DNA of 53,196 nt from Phycisphaerales bacterium. Lineage in GTDB: Bacteria > Planctomycetota > Phycisphaerae > Phycisphaerales > UBA1924. Location: the NCBI GenBank assembly GCA_028279375.1, contig JANQNW010000006.1:1-53196 (forward strand), read 5' to 3'. Shown one piece after another: positions 16,100-24,610 of this stretch. The notes below the pieces were generated by a model. That model saw nothing but the letters and a program-made list of their open reading frames with translations. It searched no databases and was not told the DNA's origin. Positions within the stretch are counted from its first letter, which is position 1. The number at the start of each line of letters is the position of its first letter. A program made the position numbers and the translations under genes.

Positions 16100-18562
16100 A
16101 TGAGCGCCAAGTGGCAACAGGCGAAAGCGTGGGACGATCAGGTTTTTCCGACATGGGCCTGGCCCGTGAAAAAGACGCTCCGCGCCTTCAGTTCCGTCTC
16201 GCTCGCCGTCGTGCTGCTCTCGCTCGTCCTGGTCTACGGCGTGCTCGCGAGCGTGCCTGTGGGCCTGCTCGCGCGCATTCCCACGTTCGCGATCGTCGCC
16301 ATGACGCTGATGCTCTCGCTGGCGATCCTTACGGTGACGCCGATTGCGCTGCTGCATCGATCCAAACGTCTGGCGAGGGGACCGAAGTTCGCCATCTCAT
16401 TCCTTGGCGGCGCCGCGCTGGCTGTGTTGACGACGACGCTGTGGTACGAGTTCCTCTGGCCGCACATGCGCTGGGATCCGTCAACGGGCAGCGGCTTCAT
16501 GCTCTTCGCCGAGTTCTGCGACAAGTACGCCTCGATCACGATGCGCCGCCTCCCGGCGTTCGAGATGACGGAGCCAGCGTTCTACGCCTGGTGGCCGATG
16601 CGTCTCATCCTGATGCTCTTCGTCATCAACATGGTCGTCGCGACGGTGCGGCGCATCGAGTTCAACGTGCCGAATCTCGGCGTGCTTACTGTTCACACCG
16701 GGATCGTCATCCTCGCGCTGGGGAGCATGTACTACCAGGGCATGAAGCAGGAGGGCGATGTCCTGCTGCTCAACGGCGAACAGGTCGGTTCCGGCGGGCC
16801 ATTCCAGGCGGCGTTCCATGATCGCGAGGATGTCGCCCTGCTGGCGCGCCTTCGCAACTCTCCATTCGGATGGGAGCAGATTCCGCTTCGCAAGCTGCCT
16901 CGATACAACGACTACGGCGTTCCCAACGCGAATCCAGCGTTGAATCGGCGCGTGCTTCCAGCGCCCGGCAGCGAAATCGACTCCGACATCAGCGTCAACA
17001 TCACGGGGTATGTCAGTTACGCCGACCTCGAGATCGGATGGGAGTCGCGCCCGGCGCCGACTGATGTCGACGCCAATCCAGCCATCGATCTCGCGCTGCT
17101 TCGTCGCGCCGAGGGCGGCGCGATCGACGGCTCATTTGAGATCGTCGCGGATCTGCGCCTGCCAGCCGGAGTCCCCGCCGAGCGCATCGTCTCCATCGGT
17201 GGAGTTCTCGCAATCGAGCATGTCCCGGCAGGCCAGGGGGCGCGGTGGAGCGCTCTCTCCGAGGCATTCCCCGGCGCTGGACAGCATGCGCTCGTGGTCT
17301 CGACGCGGGATGCGGAAACCGGCGCGTTCGGCGATCCGGTGACTCACATCGTGTCGCAGACCGATGTCATTCGACAAGGTGGATTCGAGTTGCTCGTGGA
17401 GCAGCTTGCGCCGACGCCTCCGTTCCCGATCATCACGCCCGGCTATGAGGGGGCATCGAGCTCTGTCGCGATCGTGCGCATCCAGTCGCCCGATGGGGAG
17501 ATCGCGCAGCGCTACGTCTATCACCGCTTCCCGGAGCTCGACCAGGAGATTCTCGCGAATCCGGAAGGTGATCGACCGACACGCCGTGATCCGCGGGACG
17601 ACATCCGTATCCACTATCTCGACTCGACGCTCCTGCAGATCTATATCCGCGATGACGGCAGCGCCCTCATGCGTCTTACCGGAGGACTCATTCAGGATCC
17701 GATGACGCTCGAACCCGGCGCAGTGCTGCCATTCGCGCCTGAAGTGGCGCTCCAACTCGTCGGTGTCGAGGAGCACGTGGCTCAGCTTGAAGCGCCGGTC
17801 ATTACGCCGGAGGAGCAGCGGAATCGCGATCTAATCGGCACGCATGGCGCCGCGGCCATGCGCGTGGAGGTGGCCGACGCGAGCGGATGGTCAACGTCCT
17901 TGTGGATTCCCTTCGAGCGCTACCAGGGGCTCGGGAGCGAATCGCAGCGCTCCGTGACGCTCCCCAATGGGCGCGTGCTCGAAATGTCATTCACGCGACT
18001 CGTGCGCCCGCTGCCGGGCTTCGCCCTTCAACTCGCCGACTTCGAGATGATCCCGTACGACTACAGCGAGGTGCCGCGCGACTATGTCTCGCTCGTCCGC
18101 GTGCTTCGTGACGACGGAAGCGTGAAAGAACACGTCACACGCCTCAATCGCCCGCTCATCGTTCGCGTTCCCTTCGAATGGAGTGATCATCGCTCCGCGA
18201 TCTCGAACGCCCTTGGAAGCGCCATCAGCCTGATCGCTCCCAATCGCTACAAACTCAGCCAGTCCGGTTGGGACTCGGAGGGGTGGCAGAACTCGGTTGA
18301 GCGCGTTCGGGCCGGGCTGCAGGAGCGGCCTCGCGCCGCCTTCACGATTCTCGGCGTCGGCAACAACCCGGGAATTCACGTGATCGCCGCCGGCGGCGTG
18401 CTGATGTCCGTCGGAATCCCGTGGGCTTTCTACATCAAGCCCTGGATCATGCGCCGGCGCAAGGAAAAGATCCGGCAGCAGGTTCTCGAGGAGCAGGCCC
18501 GCATGCAGGAGCGTGCGGCGCCATCGCAGGAAGAGTCCCAGGAAGTCGGAGCCCCGGCATGA
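16100..18562 (+). CDS. resB: ResB/CcsB-like cytochrome c biogenesis protein
   Basis: This 820-residue membrane protein is the ResB half of the system II haem-ligation machine that attaches haem to apocytochrome c outside the cell membrane. Three membrane helices lie in the first 230 residues (about 33-55, 60-85, 100-120), another at about 168-190 and a fifth near 200-215. A very large extracytoplasmic domain follows (about 220-740), then the last helix (near 755-775) and a charged cytoplasmic tail (MRRRKEKIRQQV). It is longer than many ResB proteins because of that domain. Its stop overlaps the ccsA start as ATGA, so the two subunits are co-translated. Confidence 0.86.
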   Translation: MSAKWQQAKAWDDQVFPTWAWPVKKTLRAFSSVSLAVVLLSLVLVYGVLASVPVGLLARIPTFAIVAMTLMLSLAILTVTPIALLHRSKRLARGPKFAISFLGGAALAVLTTTLWYEFLWPHMRWDPSTGSGFMLFAEFCDKYASITMRRLPAFEMTEPAFYAWWPMRLILMLFVINMVVATVRRIEFNVPNLGVLTVHTGIVILALGSMYYQGMKQEGDVLLLNGEQVGSGGPFQAAFHDREDVALLARLRNSPFGWEQIPLRKLPRYNDYGVPNANPALNRRVLPAPGSEIDSDISVNITGYVSYADLEIGWESRPAPTDVDANPAIDLALLRRAEGGAIDGSFEIVADLRLPAGVPAERIVSIGGVLAIEHVPAGQGARWSALSEAFPGAGQHALVVSTRDAETGAFGDPVTHIVSQTDVIRQGGFELLVEQLAPTPPFPIITPGYEGASSSVAIVRIQSPDGEIAQRYVYHRFPELDQEILANPEGDRPTRRDPRDDIRIHYLDSTLLQIYIRDDGSALMRLTGGLIQDPMTLEPGAVLPFAPEVALQLVGVEEHVAQLEAPVITPEEQRNRDLIGTHGAAAMRVEVADASGWSTSLWIPFERYQGLGSESQRSVTLPNGRVLEMSFTRLVRPLPGFALQLADFEMIPYDYSEVPRDYVSLVRVLRDDGSVKEHVTRLNRPLIVRVPFEWSDHRSAISNALGSAISLIAPNRYKLSQSGWDSEGWQNSVERVRAGLQERPRAAFTILGVGNNPGIHVIAAGGVLMSVGIPWAFYIKPWIMRRRKEKIRQQVLEEQARMQERAAPSQEESQEVGAPA

Positions 18563-20289
18563 TTCGTCGATTGCTGCCGCTGTCCATCATCGCATTCGCC
18601 GCCTGCACATTGAGCGCCCAGGCTCAGACAGCGCCTGCCGGCAACGCGCACCCGGAGCATCGCTCGGTGATGAGCGAGCTGGCCGACAACCCCTTCGGTC
18701 AGGCTGAGCTCGAGTCACGGATGTCGCCGGCGGAGAAGCAGGCGTTCTCGGAGGCCGTGGACCTGACGCCGCTTCGCGATCTCGCGGTCTTCAACCATGG
18801 GCGCGTCAAGATTCTCGATACGCTCGCGCGCGAGACGATCGAGGCGATGGTCGGACGCGCGAACTACGTCGAGGCGGACGCATCCGTCGAGAAGACTCGC
18901 AAGTTCAAGTACGACCCGCTCTTCACGTATCTCGACATTCTCATCGATCCTGCGTACTACGACGACAAGGCGCTCGTGCATGTGCAGTTCCTGCCGCTCC
19001 GGCGCGCCTTCGTGAGCGCGGGATATCAGAACGAGGCCGATCGCGAGCGGTGGATGAAGATCGGTCGCTTGAATCCGTCGCTGACGCGAGGACTCTTCCA
19101 GACGATTGCGATGGAGAAGGGCGCCGATCCGGAGATTGCCCGGGGACTGGACGACATTCGCAATGCGCTTCTGACCATTCAGTTCGGACACGCCGGACTC
19201 GAGATGATCGCGCCTGAGACGGACGCCGGGACCTGGGCGCATATCTCGGCGCTCGATGAGGCCTCGGCCGCAAATCAGGCGCTTCTGGCGCTCGGCGCCG
19301 CCTGGCGCACGGGCGATGTCGATGGCGTGCAGCAGGCTGCCCAGGCGCTCGCGTCTGAGCTTCCGGCGATCAACGCGCCGCAGTACCCGACGACCGCTCG
19401 GGCGCTTGAGCGCATCTACAACTCATCCAGGCCGTTCGAGTTCGGCTATTGGCTGTACTGCCTTTCGGCCATCTCGCTGATCCTCGCATTCGGAACCGGG
19501 CGGAGATGGCTGACAGTCCTCGGCATCGCGCTGCTGATCGCGGCGATGGGGTTGCACGCATTCGGGTTCGGCGCCCGCTGGATCATCGCCGAGCGCATTC
19601 CCATTCAGAATCAGTTCGAATCGATGACAGGCATCGCGCTCGGCGGGGCGATTGCGGGCCTCACGATCATGCTCTGGAGCCGAAAGTGGCTCTTCGGCGC
19701 CGCGGCCGCATTGCTCGGGTTCCTCGTGCTCATCACGGCGACGCAGACGAATATCCCGGGCCAGTCCATCGGGCGCGAGGCGGCAATTCTCAACACTTCT
19801 GTGCTGCTCAAGTACCACGTCACGACCGTGCTCGTCAGCTACGGCCTGATCACGCTCGGGTTCATCACGAGCGTCTTCTACCTGGCGACGTACTACACCG
19901 GTCGCGGCTCAGGGGAGGACGCGGAGTTCGGCGCCGAAGGCCTCGGGCTCGACGCGGACACCAACCATGGACGTCAACGCGTGCTCAGCGACCTCGACAA
20001 GGCGCAGATGACCGTGCTGCAACTCGCCTTCTGGACGCTCGGCGTCGGCACGCTCCTCGGCGCGTGGTGGGCGGATCACTCCTGGGGCCGCTGGTGGGCG
20101 TTCGATCCGAAGGAGACCTGGGCGCTGTTGACGTGGATCGTCTATCTGATCGTCATCCATGTGCGCTTCGGACTTACGAAGAACCGCGCGCTTGTGACAG
20201 CGTGGCTGAGTGTGCTCGGGTTCTTCGTCATGCTCTGGACGTACTTCGGCGTAAACCTGATTCTGCCCGGATTGCATGCCTACGCCTAG
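18559..20289 (+). CDS. ccsA: CcsA cytochrome c haem-ligation protein
   Basis: This 576-residue protein is the CcsA half of the system II haem lyase. A signal-like helix (1-22) leads to an extracytoplasmic region of about 300 residues with the GRVKILDTLARETI stretch, which is also found in fused CcsBA proteins of other phyla. About eight membrane helices follow. The tryptophan-rich haem-handling signature WADHSWGRWWAFDPKETW is complete, and candidate haem-ligand histidines occur on both sides (LLKYHVTTV and YLIVIHVRFG). The ATG at 18559 overlaps the resB stop; an earlier ORF start at 18421 lies within resB. Confidence 0.93.
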   Translation: MIRRLLPLSIIAFAACTLSAQAQTAPAGNAHPEHRSVMSELADNPFGQAELESRMSPAEKQAFSEAVDLTPLRDLAVFNHGRVKILDTLARETIEAMVGRANYVEADASVEKTRKFKYDPLFTYLDILIDPAYYDDKALVHVQFLPLRRAFVSAGYQNEADRERWMKIGRLNPSLTRGLFQTIAMEKGADPEIARGLDDIRNALLTIQFGHAGLEMIAPETDAGTWAHISALDEASAANQALLALGAAWRTGDVDGVQQAAQALASELPAINAPQYPTTARALERIYNSSRPFEFGYWLYCLSAISLILAFGTGRRWLTVLGIALLIAAMGLHAFGFGARWIIAERIPIQNQFESMTGIALGGAIAGLTIMLWSRKWLFGAAAALLGFLVLITATQTNIPGQSIGREAAILNTSVLLKYHVTTVLVSYGLITLGFITSVFYLATYYTGRGSGEDAEFGAEGLGLDADTNHGRQRVLSDLDKAQMTVLQLAFWTLGVGTLLGAWWADHSWGRWWAFDPKETWALLTWIVYLIVIHVRFGLTKNRALVTAWLSVLGFFVMLWTYFGVNLILPGLHAYA

Positions 20290-20905
20290 CGCTCGCTGGA
20301 TTCGAGCCGACTTTCATACGGATCCCATCTCACTGGCGCGTCGTCTGATCGGATGCCGACTTGTGCGCCTGCTGCCGACAGGTGAGCGCCTCAGCGGTGA
20401 GATCGTCGAGACGGAGGCGTACCTCGGTGTGCGCGATCGGGCAGCGCATTCCTACGGCGGGCGACGCACTGAGCGCGTCGAGTCTATGTACGCCGCTCCG
20501 GGACACAGCTATGTGTACTTCACGTACGGGATGCACTACTGCATGAATGTCGTGTGTGGTGATCCCGGGGAGCCCGTCGCCGTACTCCTGCGGGCGATTC
20601 GACCGGTTGAAGGGCTCGACCTCATGCTGGCGGCGCGGACCCGGGCGCATGGAAGGACCATCCCAAGGGACCGCGATCTCTGTTCCGGACCTGCGAAGCT
20701 CTGCCAGGCCCTCCGGATTGACAGGGCCTGCGACGGCCTCGATCTCGCCAGCTCGGACGCCCTTGCCGTCGAGTGGGGTGGGGGCCCTGTGCATCCGTCC
20801 CGATTGCGACGGACCGCCAGGATCGGGGTGGCGTACGCCGGGGAATGGGCCGACAAGCCGCTCAGGTGGCGCCTCCGAGACAGTGAATATGTCTCGAGGA
20901 ACTGA
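20276..20905 (+). CDS. DNA-3-methyladenine glycosylase (AAG/MPG family)
   Basis: This 209-residue base-excision repair enzyme removes alkylated purines such as 3-methyladenine. Family landmarks are LARRLIGCRLVR, EIVETEAYLGVRDRAAHSYGG with the catalytic Glu, YVYFTYGMHYCMNVV, and CSGPAKLCQALRI. Its length is normal for bacterial members. The ATG lies inside the end of ccsA, overlapping it by 14 bases in another frame, so it is probably translated from the same mRNA even though the functions are unrelated. Confidence 0.93.
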   Translation: MPTPSARWIRADFHTDPISLARRLIGCRLVRLLPTGERLSGEIVETEAYLGVRDRAAHSYGGRRTERVESMYAAPGHSYVYFTYGMHYCMNVVCGDPGEPVAVLLRAIRPVEGLDLMLAARTRAHGRTIPRDRDLCSGPAKLCQALRIDRACDGLDLASSDALAVEWGGGPVHPSRLRRTARIGVAYAGEWADKPLRWRLRDSEYVSRN

Positions 20906-21000
20906 TTGCGGGAGGCCCTCCGGGCCGAATATCATCTGTGGTTCGGCGTCATGTGTGCGGCGCCTGCGGACGAGAGCATTCCCACGAGAGCGATCCGTTC

Positions 21001-21399
21001 ATGATTCCCAAGACCGGCCCGTATCCCCCTGAGGCCTACCTCTTCGTGCAGCAGGGTCTGCGCTTCACTATCGACCGAATCCGAAAGACGGATCCTGAGG
21101 TCGGTGAAGACGGGCGTCATGTGGATGGGTCGGAACTCTGCGTCGGGCTGCGCGATTTCGCGAGGCAGCAGTACGGCCTCCTCGCGAGGACGGTGCTCGA
21201 CTGCTGGAACATCAGGCGCACCGAGGATTTCGGCGCGATCGTCTTCAATATGGTCGAGCTCGGTCTGCTTCGCACGAGTGATGAGGATCGCATAGAGGAC
21301 TTCTCACGCGTCTACGACTTCGACGCGAGCTTCGAGGATGTGCCGGCGTCTCCCTCAATCCGTGTCGTCAACCAGACTGCAAGGGACATGCACGCCTGA
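21001..21399 (+). CDS. PVC-restricted conserved protein (TIGR04138 / Minf_1886 type)
   Basis: This 132-residue protein matches a small family known from Verrucomicrobia and Planctomycetes and without known function. The family-type start is AYLFVQQGLRFTIDRI, followed by ELCVGLRDFARQQYGLLARTVLDCW and the acidic segment DRIEDFSRVYDFDASFED. It has no signal or membrane helix. The ATG at 21001 fits the family; an earlier GTG at 20938 would add a Cys-rich stretch (CGACGREH) that might be real, so the start is uncertain. It lies between the glycosylase and an AI-2E family transporter on the same strand. Confidence 0.78.
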   Translation: MIPKTGPYPPEAYLFVQQGLRFTIDRIRKTDPEVGEDGRHVDGSELCVGLRDFARQQYGLLARTVLDCWNIRRTEDFGAIVFNMVELGLLRTSDEDRIEDFSRVYDFDASFEDVPASPSIRVVNQTARDMHA

Positions 21400-21422
21400 G
21401 CCCCATCCGCTAGCCTCCGGGC

Positions 21423-22715
21423 ATGGCGAACTCCGACCAAGGTCGCCCCTCTAGCGGCGACCAGGCCTCCTCCCAACCTCAATCAGAGACGACTGACTGG
21501 CAGTCGCTGCACCTGTGGCAGATACAGCCGGTGCGCGATGTGCTGCTCTTCGCCGCGATCTTCGGGCTCCTGATGCTCGGCAAGATCCTGAGTGTGGTGA
21601 CGGTGCCGATCCTGCTCGCCGCGGCGCTCGCCTATCTCTTCGAGCCCGTCGTCGAACGCCTCACGAACCGCAAGCTTGTCTCCAGGCCGGGCGCGGCGAT
21701 CGGGATCATCGCGGGCTCAGCGCTGGCGATTGTTCTTCCGATTGTGTTTGGAGTGATATTCGCGACGGGTCAGGCGATTGCGTTCCTGACGACGCTCATG
21801 GCGAACATCTCCGCCGTTCGCAACGCCGTGGCGAATCCGGAGCGCCCGGAGCTCGTCGAGGCGCTTCCGACGGAGGCATGGGAGCGCGTCGCGCTCTACC
21901 TCATCGAACACCAGGATGACGCAGACGAAGGACTCGCCGATATTGCAACGGGCGTGATGAACTTCGTCGAGCAGTCCGGACAAACCTTCGCCACCGAGGC
22001 GATGCGAACCGGGGCCCTCGCTGTCAACAAAGTGCTCGGATTCGTCGCGTCGGTCGGCCTGCTCGCGTTCACGCTCTTCCTGACGGCCTTCTTTTTCTTC
22101 TTCATCTGCACGAGCTATCCGCGCTTTCTCCAGTTCTGGCGCGACCTGATCCCGGATCGCGATCGGGATCGCGTTCTCGATCTGGCGTCGAAGATGGATC
22201 GCGTGATCGCGGGGTTCATTCGAGGGCGCGTGACGATCGCGTTCATCCAGTCGATCGTCTTCTCGATTCTCTACTGGCTGATCGGCGTGCCGGCGCCGCT
22301 GATCGTGGGTCCGCTCGCGGGCATCCTCGCGATCGTTCCCTATCTGGCGCTGATCACAATCCCCATCACGATCGCGCTCATGCTGATCGAGCCGTCATCG
22401 GTCGCATTCCAACAGCAGCTCTGGTGGGTTGTGATCGCGCCGACGGTGGTGTATTTCGCTGTTCAGGCCCTCGACGACTACTGCCTGTCGCCGCTCATCC
22501 AGGGCAAGAGCACAGGCATGGATACACCGTCGATTCTCTTCGCGTCGCTTGCAGGCGGCGTGCTTGGCGGCGTGTACGGCCTGCTCCTGGCGATCCCGGT
22601 TGCGGCGTGTGTGAAGATCCTCCTGATCGAGGTCTTCTGGCCGCACTTCAAAGATTGGCGCGAAGGCAAGGTGCGCGATCCGCTTCCGATCCGGCGACGT
22701 TCGCCTGCAGACTGA
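21423..22715 (+). CDS. AI-2E family transporter (PerM/TqsA-like)
   Basis: This 430-residue integral membrane protein belongs to the AI-2E exporter/PerM family. A polar N-terminal tail (about 40 residues) leads to the usual paired helices LLFAAIFGLLMLGKIL and VTVPILLAAALAYLFEPVVERL. The central extracytoplasmic region and the C-terminal cluster of helices follow, with the FIRGRVTIAFIQSI and GKSTGMDTPSILFASLAGG motifs. The substrate is unknown; the family name comes from a few members, and others act in sodium/proton exchange. The gene is 23 bases after the PVC-restricted gene and convergent with ffh. Confidence 0.88.
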   Translation: MANSDQGRPSSGDQASSQPQSETTDWQSLHLWQIQPVRDVLLFAAIFGLLMLGKILSVVTVPILLAAALAYLFEPVVERLTNRKLVSRPGAAIGIIAGSALAIVLPIVFGVIFATGQAIAFLTTLMANISAVRNAVANPERPELVEALPTEAWERVALYLIEHQDDADEGLADIATGVMNFVEQSGQTFATEAMRTGALAVNKVLGFVASVGLLAFTLFLTAFFFFFICTSYPRFLQFWRDLIPDRDRDRVLDLASKMDRVIAGFIRGRVTIAFIQSIVFSILYWLIGVPAPLIVGPLAGILAIVPYLALITIPITIALMLIEPSSVAFQQQLWWVVIAPTVVYFAVQALDDYCLSPLIQGKSTGMDTPSILFASLAGGVLGGVYGLLLAIPVAACVKILLIEVFWPHFKDWREGKVRDPLPIRRRSPAD

Positions 22716-22733
22716 GGTCGGGATCCTGCAGCG

Positions 22734-24233
22734 TCAGCGGCGCTTTCGCTTCTTGTAGCTCTTGCCGCCGCCGGAGCGCGTGCTTCCGCGCCCCTTGAAC
22801 CCGGCGAGTCCGCCGCCGTCGCCGCCCGCGGCCTGAAGCTGGCGCATCGCCTGCGTCCGGCCTGCGGAACCCATGCCGGTCATCTGCTTTGACAGCTTCG
22901 TGATCGTGCCGAACTGCTTGACGAGACGGCTGACTTCCGTCGTCGACGTGCCGGAGCCGGTCGCGACGCGTTTGCGCCGCGAGGTGTTCATCACGGAAAC
23001 ATCCCGGCGCTCCTCCGTCGTCATCGAGTTGATCAGTCCCTCGATGCGATTGAGTTGATCATCCTCGATCTGGACGTCCTTCAGCGCCGAGCCGACGCCG
23101 GGGAGCATGCCCAGCAGCTGCTTCATCGGACCCATGCGCCGGATCATCTTGAGTTGCTTCAGGAAGTCATCCATCGTCAGCTCGCCGCGCATCATCTTCT
23201 GCTGGATCGCCTCGGCTTCCTCGTCGCTGACCTGCTCCTGCGCCTTCTCGACAAGGGAGACGACATCGCCCATTCCGAGAATGCGGCTGGCCACGCGCTC
23301 CGCGTGGAACTCATCGAGTTGGTCGAGCTTCTCGCCGACGCCCATGAACTTGATCGGCGCTCCTGTGACGCGCCGCACCGAGAGCGCCGCGCCGCCGCGC
23401 GTGTCGCTGTCGAACTTCGTGAGGATCACGCCATCGACTTCGAGCTGCTCATGGAACGCCTTCGCGCTCGCCACAGCGTCCTGGCCAATCATCGAATCGA
23501 CGACGAGCAGGATCTGATGCGGATTCACAGCGCGATTGACCTGCCGCAGCTCCTGCATCAGGTCGTCATCGACGTGCAGACGACCCGCGGTGTCGAGGAC
23601 GAGCGTGTCCACGCCCTGCGCCTTCGCGGCCGCCAGCGCGTTCTTGCAGACCTCGACCGCGGCGCCGACGGCCTCGCCATACGCCGCGACCTTCTCAGGC
23701 TCGGCGTAGAACGTCACCTGCGCGCCGCCGGGAAGTTCCTGCTCGACCTGTTCCGCGACCAAACGAAGCTGGTCCACAGCCGCCGGGCGCTGAAGGTCCG
23801 CCGCGGCGAGCATCACGCTGCGCCCGCGCTTCTTCAGATACGCCGCGAGCTTGCCGCAGGTGGTCGTCTTTCCGCTTCCCTGCAGACCGCACATCATGAC
23901 GATGGTCGGCCCCGGGCTCATCTTGAGAATCGGGGGAGGCGGTGGGGGGGCGCCCTCAACCGGCGGCGCGCCATCCATCAGCGCGACGAGGCGCTTGTTG
24001 ACGATACCGATGAACTCCTGCCCAGGCTTGAGACTCTTCGTCACATCGGAGCCGAGCGAATCCTCAACCACCTCGTCACAGAACTCCTTGACGATGTCGT
24101 ATTGGACATCCGCCTCGAGGAGTGCGTCCTTCACTTCCTCGACGGCTTCGCGAATATTGCTCTCGCTGATCTTGCCCTGGCCGGAGATCTTGCGGAGCGC
24201 CGAATTGAACCCTTCTGAGAGACGGTCGAACAT
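22734..24233 (-). CDS. ffh: Signal recognition particle GTPase Ffh
   Basis: This 499-residue protein is the SRP54 homologue that binds signal sequences of nascent membrane proteins. The N domain is at 1-85. A Pro-rich insert (about 90-103) precedes the G domain with P-loop GLQGSGKTT (116-124), DTAGRLHVD and TKFDSDTRGG. The Met-rich M domain follows with MGPMKQLLGMLPG and RRKRVATGSGT. The end is a Gly/Lys/Arg-rich tail (KSYKKRKRR). The gene is monocistronic. No SRP RNA signature was found in the 377 bases upstream. Confidence 0.97.
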   Translation of the reverse strand: MFDRLSEGFNSALRKISGQGKISESNIREAVEEVKDALLEADVQYDIVKEFCDEVVEDSLGSDVTKSLKPGQEFIGIVNKRLVALMDGAPPVEGAPPPPPPILKMSPGPTIVMMCGLQGSGKTTTCGKLAAYLKKRGRSVMLAAADLQRPAAVDQLRLVAEQVEQELPGGAQVTFYAEPEKVAAYGEAVGAAVEVCKNALAAAKAQGVDTLVLDTAGRLHVDDDLMQELRQVNRAVNPHQILLVVDSMIGQDAVASAKAFHEQLEVDGVILTKFDSDTRGGAALSVRRVTGAPIKFMGVGEKLDQLDEFHAERVASRILGMGDVVSLVEKAQEQVSDEEAEAIQQKMMRGELTMDDFLKQLKMIRRMGPMKQLLGMLPGVGSALKDVQIEDDQLNRIEGLINSMTTEERRDVSVMNTSRRKRVATGSGTSTTEVSRLVKQFGTITKLSKQMTGMGSAGRTQAMRQLQAAGGDGGGLAGFKGRGSTRSGGGKSYKKRKRR

Positions 24234-24610
24234 GTGCGTGAACTCTTACTTGCCCGGCACGCGACCATCCGCAGTCATCGATTCCGGGCGGAGAATGGTA
24301 CCGACCGAGCGGGCCTTTTGCCCGGTGGGCCTTGAGAGGGCTGAGATCGTTCTCCTCCCCCGTGCGGGCGCCTCGGTGCGTCAGATCACTCCATGCGCAC
24401 GCCATGCAACCTGTGAATTACAGACGCTGTTCGCGCGCCGGTGTTCTCGGAACTGCAACGTGCGCGTTGACGGTCAGAATCGCGCGGCGTTCGTCCCATT
24501 GGTTCATGCGAGGATGCGATCGTGCGCACTTTCTTGATGCGCATCTATGGATTTGCGCGTGCGCGCGCGGAATACGTGCGTACACTCAGCCGTTCAATCC
24601 CTGTCGTGTG
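24234..24610. other. 377-base region between ffh and sulfotransferase gene
   Basis: This region lies between two divergent genes. It should hold the promoters of both, but no clear -35/-10 pair was found. An open frame in it continues into the sulfotransferase gene, yet has no ribosome binding site and an amino-acid mix unlike a protein. No tRNA or 4.5S RNA signature is present. Confidence 0.5.

Noticed and set aside
24234..24610. SRP RNA (4.5S) next to ffh
   Set aside because: The conserved GGAAGGAAGCAGC-type loop was not found on either strand.
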